Source of the DNA: Perca fluviatilis
Lineage: Eukaryota > Chordata > Actinopteri > Perciformes > Percidae
Direction of reading: 5' to 3'
NCBI RefSeq assembly: GCF_010015445.1
Contig: NC_053118.1
Span: 5,101,781-5,165,780 of the forward strand
Length of the DNA: 64,000 bases
The translations under genes and the position numbers were made by a program. Below the pieces are notes generated by a model that was given only the letters and a program-made list of their open reading frames with translations, did not search any database and was not told where the DNA came from. Positions within the stretch are counted from its first letter, which is position 1. Each line of letters begins with the position of its first letter. Below, one piece after another: positions 44,913-55,945 of the stretch.

Positions 44913-46295
44913 CAGGGACGTCGTTAGGCCTATTTAAGGGGTCTGAAGCTACCCCAAAATGTTCCTAAGCCAACTGTCTCGTTGCATTGGTGTGAACTGG
45001 CAGCTTTCAGAGCGTTGCAGACCAGCGCGTTGTGTTGTTGGTCTGAACTCGCTATGCACCCTCCCCCCCACACATACACCGTACACACGTTAATGGTGAA
45101 AGGAAGATTGATTACACGTAGTGATACAGAGTGAAATTGTAAGTTGTTTTTAGTGAGCTGCTTACCTTTTGCTACGTTTTCTTGAGGTAAATGAAAGGGG
45201 ATATTTTGGTTTGCTATGGAAAACTATAGTCTAGCTAGAGTGAACGAGCGAAATACAAGAAATGGTTAACTTAGCAAGCTAATCACAACTCTTTATTCAT
45301 TGCCAATAATATAGCCTATTTCTATAGTAGGCATATTCTAAAACAATATCAATCCCCATAGAATGTTGTTGTCACTGAAAACTAAATGTCATAGGGTCCC
45401 TGTTAATGCTATTGTACCCTTGTATCCTTCAATTCATTGAGCAGATGAGATGGATATTGGAAGATATTTCAGCAGAGAGAAAGAGAAGCAGGAGATTGGC
45501 AGAGCAGTTGATTCTGAGGGAGCCGGCGTGATTGAGGTCAGTAGTGGTCTACAGGTCTAAGGATTGTTTTGTAACAATAAGCATTTGTTGGCAGGCCTAG
45601 GCACTATGCATAGCCGACACTAAATTATTTCATTATATTTATTATATATGCTAGCTATATTCTAACCAATTTAACTTTCTTCATTCATTGGCTGTGATAA
45701 ATTAAATAAATATGTAGATGTTGCCTAAATGTAGGCTATGCTAAAGATGAGCACATGCCCACAGAAACACATGAAAATAAAATGAAAGCAATCCTACATA
45801 CAGTACATACAGTATATACAGTAATCATTACTCCAAATCTTTTATTCCTTCTGCCATCAGGTTATTGTATTTAGACAGTAGCCACTTTAAATAGGATCCG
45901 TATTAATATCTTACATGATAAAGTATGCAGTGATGCCTATTTTCTTATTTTTCTTGTACCGCTATTTGTCATATTTGTTTAACTTACCAACTTATTAGCT
46001 GTCTGGCCTCTGTCTGTTTTTAGACATTTTGGATGTTGTTTCATGTGACCAATTTGCATTTCGAAGTCATGAAATTAGCATCAGGGTTTTGTTTTATCTT
46101 AAAGGATAAGACAGAAGGAACAGAGTAGAAATGGAAGAAGAGGATATGTCTGTCACTTTTGACTTGTTAACATATTGGTTTCTTGACTGGTGGTTGATAA
46201 GTGTAGCTCTAATACAGTAACGAAAGATGTGAGTGCAAAGATTTTGCAGATGCAAGTTACAAATACCCTGGGGGCTAATCCTAGTGACGTCCCTG
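44913..46295 (+). mobile_element. hAT nonautonomous element with perfect 8-bp duplication
   Basis: Termini CAGGGACGTCGTTAGG and CCTAGTGACGTCCCTG, 1383 bp, flanked by CCAACCAC on both sides (44905-44912 and 46296-46303). A residual exon at about 45445-45535 begins after a GAGCAG acceptor and reads MDIGRYFSREKEKQEIGRAV, the N-terminal start seen in zinc-finger hAT transposases of fish, ending at a GTCAGT donor. The remainder of the transposase is deleted. Confidence 0.92.
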
Positions 46296-46403
46296 CCAAC
46301 CACACAATTATGCTGCTGCAGCTGATACTGAGGGATATTTAAACAGCACAACTAAAAACTATAGTTTAAACATGATAGAGAAAACATAGGGAAGGGAAAT
46401 TAA

Positions 46404-47138
46404 GGGCGTTTTCACACATGAAAGTCCGAACCAAGGTCCGGACCAAGGTTCATGTTTTTGTTACATTGTATACATTTGATCTGGTAAGTTTTGGTTTCAC
46501 ACTGCAGTTTTGCAAGCGCACTAAAGATCTATACGTGACAAAACTACGTCCTGCCGTCATCACATACGTGATAATTATAATTAGATAATTATAATTGATT
46601 GGTTTGTAGGCGGGCATCCCCGTCCCTCTCTCTGTGTCGGAGTTTTTTCAACTGACCGCTGCTCTCCCCTTTTGTTGTGATGTTGAGATGCAAGATACGG
46701 GAACTTTCTTTCTGGAGCATTTATTCAGAGACAAACTGAAACCTACACTGTACATTTACTACCACTTAACAAATAAACTGCTGATGTATTCTCTGCTCTG
46801 ATAGCCGACAGCTGTCTTCATTCACCGTCACTCTCTCTCTCACTAAGCACCTGTTCCTTAAGGGAGCTTCCCCGGTCTTGTAACACAAGGGGAGCCTGCC
46901 AGAGCTTCTTGTATTTGGTCCGAAAGTCCGAACCATCCAAAAAATGCTTTCACACTACAAACGAACCGGACCATGGTTCAGTTTGGTCCGGACCGAGACC
47001 ACCTCTTTTTATCGGACCAAAATTTGGTCTTTTGATCCGGACCGTGGTCCGGGGGAGGTTTCACACCTGTAATTTTGGTTCGGATCAAACTAAAAAGTCT
47101 GAAAGTCCGGACCAAACGAGGTATGTGTGAAAACGCCC
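46404..47138. mobile_element. PIF/Harbinger-type MITE
   Basis: Ends GGGCGTTTTCACACAT and ATGTGTGAAAACGCCC, flanked by TAA (46401-46403 and 47139-47141). The interior carries several inverted 'ggtccggac' blocks near both ends. No coding capacity beyond chance. Confidence 0.88.
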
Positions 47139-47224
47139 TAAATGTTGATTAAGTAATATATATCACGATGCCTTTCTGTAGTCCTACTTCAGAACAGTGA
47201 GTTTCACCTGCAGACCTACATTAA

Positions 47225-47840
47225 AGTGATGGTTCGGAGTAATTTCACCCTAGGGTCCTTTGCACCATGACCTCGAGCCAAACACCCCCCCAGAAGCTTT
47301 TTTCACCTGGGTCGAACGTTGGGAGAGTTAGCGTAGAGTAGCGTTATCAGCTGAATAGCTTAGTGCAGGGGCTAATGGATCCCAGTATTTACAGAAGTTT
47401 ATGTAAATAACACTTTGCCTGCTGGCTTCTGCTCTCTGTTGTTGTTGTTGTGCAGCAACGGAGTGCTTAGGGACGTCTACAAATTACAACACCCGAAAAG
47501 AGATGCAACAAAAATAATTATTAATTTAACTTATTTTTTAAAGTAAGTGCTGTAGTATAACTAGCAGGAGACAAGTTATAATTGAGGTAAGTTTGGAGAC
47601 ATTACCTTATCTAATCATTAAATTAATAAATATTTTTGTTGCATCTCTTTTCGGTGTTGTAATTTGTACACGGCCCTAAGCACTCTTACTGCCCGGTAGT
47701 AACAGCAGCAGCAGCAGCAGAGACGAGAAGCCAGCAGGCAAGTGTTATTTACATACACTTCTGGTGTACTTACAAACTTTACAATCCATCGTTTTATGAG
47801 TACATAACCTATTTGTACTACTGTAGACGTTTGGTATCAT
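47225..47840. mobile_element. TTAA-target element, second family, right-truncated copy
   Basis: Starts TTAA (47221-47224) then AGTGATGGTTCGGAGTAAT, and keeps the segment 'gagagttagcgtagagtagc' that is replaced by minisatellite in the 21524 copy. A CAG run at about 47702 is shared. Its right terminus is lost at the junction with R1 copy b. Confidence 0.75.
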
Positions 47841-48329
47841 TTGGTTTGATGGTTTGACCCGCCCCCTATTGTTAAGCCCCGCCCCCTTTCATACAATTTG
47901 AACCGTTTAAGGTATACCCTTGTGTGAGGTATCAATGAACTCAGCAGAGACTTCCTACTTCATTGGTGATGGTTTGGCCCGCCCCCTATGTTGAAGCCAC
48001 GCCCTTTCTAATAAATGCTGACCCATCTAAGGTAGAGTCTTGTGTGAGGTATCATTGAACTCAGCAGAGACTTCCTTCTTCATTGGTGATGGTTTGACCT
48101 GCCCCCTATGCATTAGCCACGACCCTTTTCACAGCTAATCAACCGTATGACGTAGTCTTGTGTGAGGTATCGTCGAACTTGAGCGGGAGTTCCCTTTTCA
48201 TTGGTGACAATTTGCGGCATTTGAGTGCCGCGCAAATGCACGGTCGCAAAGAGCGGCGTCCGCCGGTAACCACGACGCGCACAGAGGCGCGAGGGCCCGT
48301 CCATCGCTGCTCGCAGCTTTAATTATTAT

Positions 48330-48330
<1 letters not shown>

Positions 48331-48360
<30 letters not shown>
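48331..48360. repeat. (TTTC)n microsatellite
   Basis: About seven units at the R1 internal junction. The complementary run occurs at 55861-55885 at the equivalent place in copy d. Confidence 0.9.
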
Positions 48361-48362
<2 letters not shown>

Positions 48363-48972
48363 TATTATTTTCCCGTCAAATGAATTGGCTTTTTGAGGGG
48401 CTTAATATATTCAAAAACTCACCAAATTTGGCGGTCGCATCAAGTCTGGTGAAAATTTACGTATTTTAAGGGTTTCGGGAATAGGCGCACAAAAATGGCT
48501 CGCTAGTGCCCCCTAGAAAGTTAAGAAAATTGAGCCCCTGCAGTGTGTTTAACGTAGACTCACAAAACTTGGTACACATATGTATCATGTCAAGATGTAC
48601 AAAAAACGTCATTAGAGCCATACCCTAAACCCAACAGGAAGTCCGCCATTTTGATTTCAAAGTTCGAAATTAGTGCGATTTTGGCCATTTCCACATGTCG
48701 TACTTTAACGAACTCCTCCTAGAGATTTCATCCGATCAACTTCAAACTCGGTCTGTGCCATCTTAAGATGTTAAAGATGAAAAGTAGTTAAAAGAATAAC
48801 TTTTCGTCATAGGGCGTGGCCGTGGCGGGGCGGCCATTTTGTGCGTTTCGCCGCCGAAACAGGAAGTGGGTGTAACTCGAGTGTACGTTGTCCGATTACC
48901 TCGAAACTTTTCAGGATTCATAAGAGTCCAACCCTGAGGACAAATAAAGGCCGATATTTACTTAAAGTCATA

Positions 48973-48986
48973 GCGCCCCCTAGTGG
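48973..48986 (-). promoter_or_regulatory. CTCF-consensus-like motif
   Basis: Complement reads CCACTAGGGGGCGC, within R1 copy b. Confidence 0.35.
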
Positions 48987-49912
48987 CAACAGGAAGTAGG
49001 CCTAAAAGTCAAGGTGCTATACTTTAACGAACTCCTCCTACAGATTTCATCCGATGGACTTCAAACTTGGTCTGTACCATCCCAACACCTTAACGATGAA
49101 AAGTTATTAAAAGAAAAACTTTTCGTCAGACGGTGTGGGCATGGCGTGGCGGCCATTTTGAATGTTTAGAGATGAACAAAGAAGTTGTTATAACTTGAGT
49201 GTATGCGTTGTCGATTCGTCCGAAATTTCTCAAGATTGACAAGGGTCCATGCCTGAGGACACCTACAGGCCAAAATTGACTTTTGGTCATAGCGCCCCCC
49301 CCTGGCCACAGGAAATGCGCCTTATATGACAAACATCATCCGATTTGCATGAAACTTAGAATGTGTGGTCTACGTGTGATACTGAGCTGCCCCCTATAAT
49401 ATGACCACGCCCACTTACTCAGGCCACGCCCCCTTTCATAACATTTGAACCGTTTAAGGTATACCCTTGTGTGAGGTATCATTGAACTCAGCAGAGACTT
49501 CCTTCTTCATTGGTGATGGTTTGACCCGCCCCCTATGCATTAGCCACTCCCCTTTTCACAGCTAATGAACCATATGACGTAGAGTCTTGTGTGAGGTATC
49601 GTTGAACTCGGCGGGGAGTTCCCTTTTCATTGGTGACGATTTTCTGCGTCTGAGTGCCGCGCGAATGCACGGTCGCAAGGAGCGGCGTCCGCCGGTAACC
49701 CCGACGCACACAGAGGCGCGAGGGCCCGTCCATCGCTGCTCGCAGCTTTAATTCTCATTTACATTCATTGAGTTATCGGTTAAACTGGATCTATTTTGAT
49801 AACAGTTGCTACTAATGTACACCTCCAGTTGGAAAGAGATTATTCTCCTATTAATAACACGACAAATATGTTATTTTGAAGTAAGGGAAGGACATTGTTA
49901 TGTGCGTCCATT

Positions 49913-51505
49913 CCAGGGTGGTATTTCAGAAAGCAGGTTTAGTGAAAACTCTGAGTTTGTTAACCCTGAGATAAGGGAAACTCTGGGTTTTCTGTTTCAG
50001 AAAGAGAGGTAACTTCACCTCAGAGTCAGTTACTATGGTAACTGAGCCTGGGAAACTAACCTGGTCGGGAGCAGGTTTTCTTCAAGAAACCTCGAGTTTG
50101 TCTCAGTCTCCTCCCTCTGACACAGCGCCCTTTCATTTCCTCATTCATTCATTCAGTCTCAGGCGCATTTTAGCGCTATTTGTTATCGGCATGAATAAAA
50201 CAAATTATATGTTGGTTTATTAACCAAAACATGGCATTTCCTTTTGTCTACGATCTCATTGATGAAGAAGCTGCTTTACCTCACAGAGAGTTAAACATAC
50301 GTCGGGAGATGATATTGAAGCCCCGACATTTACATTTTCAGATAACTTCCTATTTGAGCGGTAGGCTATTGTTTTTCTTCCCAGTCAATCAGTTATGTAG
50401 CCTACATAACCTTATCCGTCCTCATATTACTAACGTCACCCATCTATGCTCTTACATCCCAGCAGATTATTTGTGTCGCATTAAGTTTTTGTGCAAACGG
50501 CATTTGTCTTTACAACATTGGTGAGGAGGAGCATTTTAGTAAAGCCACTGTAGCAAAGAACCGTCAGAAGAGTGTGACTCGCTCTGAAACGTGTTTTAAA
50601 CGTTTTTAAAAGGAGTTCCACAGTATTGCAGGTGAATGATGTAAAACCTTTGAAATAAAAGATTATGGATTATAATTCTGATAATGATGGTGCTGCAGCC
50701 TCAGAATGGGATTAGTAGGACTAGGACTTTTTCGCCCGCAGGATTGCACCTAAATGAAATAGATTATAGGTTCAATACCATTTCACCAGTAATGTTAGGC
50801 TATACTTATGGTTAAAAATGATATACACTATATTGGAATATACGCATTTACTCTAGCAGCAATTTTCTCCCTCGCAAATTCTCTCTCTTTTGCAGCAGCC
50901 GCTGTGTTGCTTTTTTTTTTACTCGCTGTATGTGCGCATGAGTATTTCCGCCGACCCGTTTGTTTGTGGTTGTTACCATGGTGAATCGTAGAATCATGGC
51001 TCCATTCATGCTGCCTTTTTATTGTGGTGGTGCATGCGCGTGAATATACTCTGAGTTGATTGAACATATCAGCTGTTCTGAAACCGAAAACTCAGAGTTT
51101 CCCATCTCAGGGTAAATCATTTCATTTCATTTTTTATTTATTAAACAGGAAAAGATTAAAGACAATCGGGCCTGACTCAGTGTAAAACTGATTTTCAGCA
51201 GGTTCCTGCTCTGCAGAACATAAACACCATATACACAACACAAACTCCTAGACAAAAACAGTCACAAACACACAGACCAGGAGAATGAGCAACAGGGCAA
51301 AGCCATAAAGCTGACTTAATGGTCGCAGGTAAACCTCTCCATTAAATAGCGAACAAATGTTAATTTAAATGATGTTATTGACGTTAAGGTTCTGATGTGC
51401 TGTGGAATGTCATTCCAGACTTTAGTGAGCACATAATAAATCAACTCAGACATCAGGGTTAGACTCAGAGTTTGTTAAACCTTCTACCTGAAATAGGGCC
51501 CAGGA
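49913..51505 (+). mobile_element. PIF/Harbinger element, decayed
   Basis: The left end CCAGGGTGGTATTTCAGAAAGC and inward 'actctgagtttgttaaccct' are mirrored at the right by 'agggttagactcagagtttg' and 'ctacctgaaatagggccc'. It contains the transposase N-terminus at 50231. The right arm is split by about 320 bp of unrelated sequence (51117-51440) with a reversed poly-A-like edge. The target duplication was not identified. Confidence 0.65.
50231..50560 (+). pseudogene. Harbinger transposase N-terminal remnant
   Basis: MAFPFVYDLIDEEAALPHRE followed by a basic region is the typical start of fish HARBI1-like nucleases. A GT-AG-like interval (about 50362-50385) may be a relic intron, and DYLCRIKFLCKRHLSLQHW then parallels the 'VALRFFATGTFLYSVGD'-type region before stops. 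The DDE catalytic core is absent. Confidence 0.55.
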
Positions 51506-51633
51506 CCTTTAGTGTGTTTTTAATGGGGGATTGACTTTTCCCAAGTGTCTTTCTCAAATGGTTTACCTAGTTCAGGAATACATGGTGATGGCAGGTCAAA
51601 ACATGACAATTCTAGTACATCAATTCCAAAATC

Positions 51634-51682
<49 letters not shown>

Positions 51683-52689
51683 AATTTATCAATTTATCTA
51701 TAATTAGATTTAACATTAAATGGTAAATATATATCTATCTATAATTAGATTTAACATTAAGTTTATCTCTCACTCCAGCTTTTCACTGGATGCATAATGG
51801 CTAAGACCGGCAATACCCACCAGGTCCGGATTTGTTGTGGCACGGCTGCGGCCATGACTGACAGCTGTAGTCACGAGGACCCACAAGTCCTCGTGAATTA
51901 AACAGTTAGTTTCCATCCAGAGGAGTAGAGGGGAAACAACTCTGTGCTGTGTTTTCAAGGTGTAGTGCAGGGAAATATGATCCGCCATTTTTTTTTAGAA
52001 AATTAACCTGCGTGTTGCTTGCATTTTTGAGGGGCTTAGCATGCTGGAAAATTCACCAAAATTTGCACACATGTCATACCTATTTGAAACTACAAAGATA
52101 GGGACGAAATTTTCTGTCCGAGCCTGGCCCGCGTCCGACAGAGCCGTGACCGAACCCGGCCCAAACCCAACAGGCATTAAGAAATTTGTGTCCGAGCCCG
52201 ACCCGAGCCCGACACAGTTAAAATCTCATTTTTTTCCTCATACTAATGACACATGTAGGCTACGTTTGTTTGTGTGGAAAGCCCGCTTTTATTAAGCAAC
52301 TGTAGGCATTCGGAAATGTCAACAGATGAGCGCATCAGCGCACAAAGGGCAACAAGCTCACGTTAATAAGCTGTTAAAATGTTCAATGTGTTAACCTCTC
52401 CTGATCGCTTCGTTTCCGACCGTGATCAGAAAACCAGGGAAGACTCGTTACCTCCAGGGCCGACGTTATAAAATGAATAACCACTAACACTGCTCCAGTT
52501 GCATCTACAACACGTCTGCTTCCTCTTTTTCTATCAATCTTCTGCCCACTTACCACACACACACACTCTCACACACACACACACACACAAACCCACACAC
52601 ACTGAGCTTGCTTAAAGGAGCCGCAGCACCATTTACAACAAATGCCTGTTAGCAAAAACAAAAGCAAATTAGCTGTGAAAAAGTGTGTG
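51506..52689. other. Mixed repeat fragments, no gene
   Basis: Contains a TATC microsatellite (51636-51681), a weak R1-like 'gaggggcttagcatgctgga' piece (about 52025), a CCGAGCCCGACCC-type piece (52110-52215) typical of fish MITEs, and a CA run (52556-52590). The 72-codon frame at 51770-51988 is unsupported. Confidence 0.45.
51636..51681. repeat. (TATC)n microsatellite
   Basis: Eleven TATC units followed by degenerate 'caatttatc'. Confidence 0.95.
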
Positions 52690-53450
52690 GCTAAAGCATA
52701 GGGGGCGGGTCAAACCATCACCAATTAAAAAGGAAGTCTGCTGAGTTCAATGATACCTCACCGTCTTTAATGTCTTAAGATGGCACAGACCAAATTTGAA
52801 GTTGATTGGATGAAATCTCTAGGAGGAGTTCGTTAAAGTACGACATGTGGAAATGGCCAAAATGGCACTAATTTTGAACATTCAATTAAAAATGGCGGAC
52901 TTCCTGTTGGGTTTAGGGTATGGCTCTAATGAAGTTTTTTTGTACATCCTCATATGATACATATGTGTACCAAGTTTCGTGAGTCTATGTTAAACACACT
53001 GCAGGGGCTCAATTTTTGTAACTTTTTAGGGGGCGCTAGCAAGCCATTTTGTGCGGCTATTCCCGAAACCCTTAAAATACTCCACCAGACTTGATGCAAC
53101 CGCCAAATTTGGTGAGTTTTTGAATATGTTAAGCCCCTCCAAAACCCAATTCATTTGACGGGGAAAAAAAAAAAAAAATTCCTTCAGTTTCAATAGGGCC
53201 TTCGCCGCTGTTGGCGCTCGGGCACTAATTAAATCTGTGCAGCTATGGACGGGCCCTCGCGCCTCTGCACGCGTCGGGGTCACTGGCGGACGCCGCTCCT
53301 TGCGACCGTGCATTTGCGCGCAACTCAGACGCCGCAAATCGTCACCAATGAAAAGTGATCTCCCCGCCGAGTACAACGACACCTCGCACAAGATTCTACG
53401 TCATGCGGTTCATTAGCTGTGAAAGGGGGCATGGCCAAAGCATAGGCTGT
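52690..53450 (-). repeat. R1-family repeat, copy c
   Basis: Complementary-strand R1 with the 'gtgagtttttgaatatgtta' block, the 'cgccgctgttggcgctcggg' end (about 53200) and the CpG-rich tail 'gacgggccctcgcgcctctg'. Rearranged: it runs directly into a hAT transposase fragment at 53451. Confidence 0.7.
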
Positions 53451-53605
53451 GTATAGGAAGCGGTATTTCTGAAGGACAGCAAGAGGGGCTCCTGTTGGAG
53501 TTTGTGTGGCCCTGGAAGTAGCACCATCATACTGAGAAGCAGCTGGGTGATACTGAGCTGCCAGGTTCTGCACAAAGGACTGTGCTGCCCTCTTCAGTGG
53601 CACTG
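53451..53605 (-). pseudogene. hAT transposase fragment, inverted relative to 58240-58370
   Basis: On the minus strand reads PLKRAAQSFVQNLAAQYHPA and SQYDGATSRATQTPTGAPLA, matching the 58193 frame of the larger hAT copy except for isolated changes, in the opposite orientation and 4.7 kb away. It starts and stops abruptly, so it is a broken-off piece of the same family. Confidence 0.88.
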
Positions 53606-53619
53606 TGTCTGGTGATTGA

Positions 53620-54253
53620 AGAAAATTAACAAATAAACCATAAAGGTCTCAACAAAAATGAAAGTCGTTATCACAACTTAAACAGAAATCAACCAAAGAT
53701 CACTTAATCCTAGCTGCCTGGAGCCAAACAAAGGACTAACAGATAAATCATAAAGTTTCAACAGAAATGAGTCTTTTATCAGAACTTAAACAGAAAGAAA
53801 TATAAATTAAACAAAAATCACTTAATCATAATTTAACAAATAAACCCATAAACATAAACCCCAATCTCCATACACATTAGTAAGCACGGGCAAGCCAAAG
53901 AAAAGCAAAGCTATCGTCCGTGTCACGATCACTCAAATACAGCCCTGTCGGACACTTTGGGCAACAGATCCTGGTGCTGAAAGGCACGTAGAGGCATTCA
54001 AAGCCTGGCGTGAGCTCTTGTGGTTACAACCCGTTGACAGTGGTTGCAACAAAAGTCAGTTGAGACAAAACAGCAGCGTGGCAGGGAAGGGAGGGGCTAG
54101 TGCAGACACCAGCGCAAGCGACGCAATTTTACAACCCTGGCGTGCACAAACAAACCAAATTCAGTAACTGTTTATGATTAAAGAAAATACACGCGATGCC
54201 ACTGGTATACATACATACCCGTCAGGGAGCTTTGCACCAATACACTGACAGTG
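53620..54253 (-). repeat. 640-bp inverted repeat, left arm
   Basis: Complement of this segment matches 62055-62690 over its whole length with few differences (shared 'gacgggtatgtatgtatacc', 'caaccactgtcaacgggttg', 'ggctccaggcagctaggatt'). Here the sequence continues beyond the arm into 54254-54720; on the right the arm abuts R1. Confidence 0.9.
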
Positions 54254-54720
54254 CCGATAGTACAGCTACACAGAGCCTACAATAAAACGTCCGATTACTT
54301 AAACACTCATTCATTAAAATATTCAAAGAGGAGAAAGATTTGTCCAACCTACCAGCAGCAACACTCAACCCGGTTCCGTTACAGGAAGGATCGGGTTTGT
54401 AACAGGGAGACACTGCAAAAGACAATACACGCTGTAATGCCCATCCTAACACAAACGAGGCCTTTAGGTAACAAACAAATAAGCACGCTGCATTACCTGT
54501 TGCACAACCGTGACTGCACCACGCAAAAGGACCCAAAGCGGAAATGTGCTTCCAGCAACAAAGAGTAAAGAGTGTCAAGAGGTCAAACCCCCTGCCTATA
54601 TAGCATGCAGTTACTTCCTGATTGGTCCAGAGAGAGTGAATGTGATTGAAACCACCTGCGACCAATCAACCTGCTACACCTAGATAAACGTTAGGTCATT
54701 CTCAATATTTGTTTCATTTA
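54254..54720 (-). promoter_or_regulatory. Promoter- and first-exon-like sequence
   Basis: On the minus strand: CCAAT-like boxes ('gaccaatcagg' near 54620), a TATATA at 54602-54597, then about 100 bases later 'acaggtaatg' (donor-like, near 54494) and a 147-codon open frame without recognisable domains. Together with the arm below it, this could be the 5' part of a transcribed element. Evidence is motif-level only. Confidence 0.35.
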
Positions 54721-54919
54721 CACTTCGTCTCTATCTCAAACCACTTTCAAGCCAGAGCCTTCTGAAATTTAGGTGTCAATATCTAGTATTTTTAAAAATA
54801 AAACCCGGCGCCTAAAGGGTTAAGATGTTGCGATAGTACAGACCAAGTTTGAAGTCCATCTAATGAAATCTGTAGAAGGAGGAGTATAGCACCTTGACTT
54901 TTAGGCCTACTTCCTGTTG

Positions 54920-54933
54920 CCACTAGGGGGCGC
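54920..54933 (+). promoter_or_regulatory. CTCF-consensus-like motif
   Basis: CCACTAGGGGGCGC in R1 copy d, forward orientation. Confidence 0.35.
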
Positions 54934-55235
54934 TATGACTTTAAGTAAATGTCGGATGTTATTTGTCCTCAGGGTTGGACTCTTATGAATCCTGAAAAGT
55001 TTCGAGCCAGCTGGACAATGTACTCTCGAGTTACACCCACTTCCTGTTTCGGCGGCGAAACGCACAAAATGGCCGCCCCGCCACACCCACACCGTCTGAC
55101 GAAAAGTTTTTCTTTTAATAACTTTTCATTGTTAAGGTGTTGGGATGGTACAGACCAAGTTTGAAGTCCATCGGATGAAATCTGTAGGAGTTCGTTAAAG
55201 TATAGCACCTTGACTTTTAGGCCTACTTCCTGTTG

Positions 55236-55249
55236 CCACTAGGGGGCGC
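55236..55249 (+). promoter_or_regulatory. CTCF-consensus-like motif
   Basis: Second forward CCACTAGGGGGCGC in R1 copy d, 316 bases after the first. Confidence 0.35.
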
Positions 55250-55945
55250 TATGACTTTAAGTAAATATCGGCCTTTATTTGTCCTCAGGGTTGGACTCTT
55301 ATGAATCCTGAAAAGTTTCGAGGTAATCGGACAACGTACACTCGAGTTACACCCACTTCCTGTTTCGCGCGAAACGCCCAAAAAGGCCCGCCCCGCCACG
55401 GCCACGCCCTATGACGAAAAGTTTTTCTTTTAACAACTTTTCATCTTTAACATCTTAAGATGGCACAGACCGAGTTTGAAGTTGATCGGATGAAATCTCT
55501 AGGAGGAGTTCGTTAAAGTACGACATGTGGAAATGGCCAAAATCGCACTAATTTCGAACTTTGAAATCAAAATGGCGGACTTCCTGTTGGGTTTAGGGTA
55601 TGGCCCTAATGAAGTTTTTTGTACATCTTGACATGATACATATGTGTACCAAGTTTCGTGAGTCTACGTTAAACGCACTGCAGGGGCTCAATTTTCTTAA
55701 CTTTCTAGGGGGCACTAGCGAGCCATTTTTGTGCGCCTATTCCCGAAACCCTTAAAATACGTAAATTTTCACCAGACTTGATGCGACCGCCAAATTTGGT
55801 GAGTTTTTGAATATATTAAGCCCCTCAAAAAGCCAATTCATTTGACGGGAAAATAATAGAAGAAAGAAAGAAAGAAAGAAAGAATAATAATAATTCCTTC
55901 AGTTTCAATAGGGCCTTCGCCGCTGTCGGCGCTCGGGCCCTAATT

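Larger units (their letters stand above)
47841..49752 (+). repeat. R1-family repeat, copy b
   Basis: Two R1 pieces in tandem: a 3' module (47841-48318, three roughly 118-bp units) and a near-complete copy (48360-49752). A TTTC microsatellite marks the join. It is very similar to the complement of copy d (54820-55945), microsatellite included. Confidence 0.75.
54820..55945 (-). repeat. R1-family repeat, copy d
   Basis: R1 in reverse orientation, including two roughly 310-bp internal duplications ('tgaagtccatc..atgaaatctgtag' near 54850 and 55165) and the standard end 'ttcgccgctgtcggcgctcgggccctaa'. It abuts coding sequence of the hAT transposase at 55946. Confidence 0.8.

Noticed and set aside
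54222..54665. 147-codon minus-strand frame as a gene
   Set aside because: Cys/Leu-rich, without recognisable motif, and crossed by a good donor-like site. Kept only as promoter/first-exon-like sequence.
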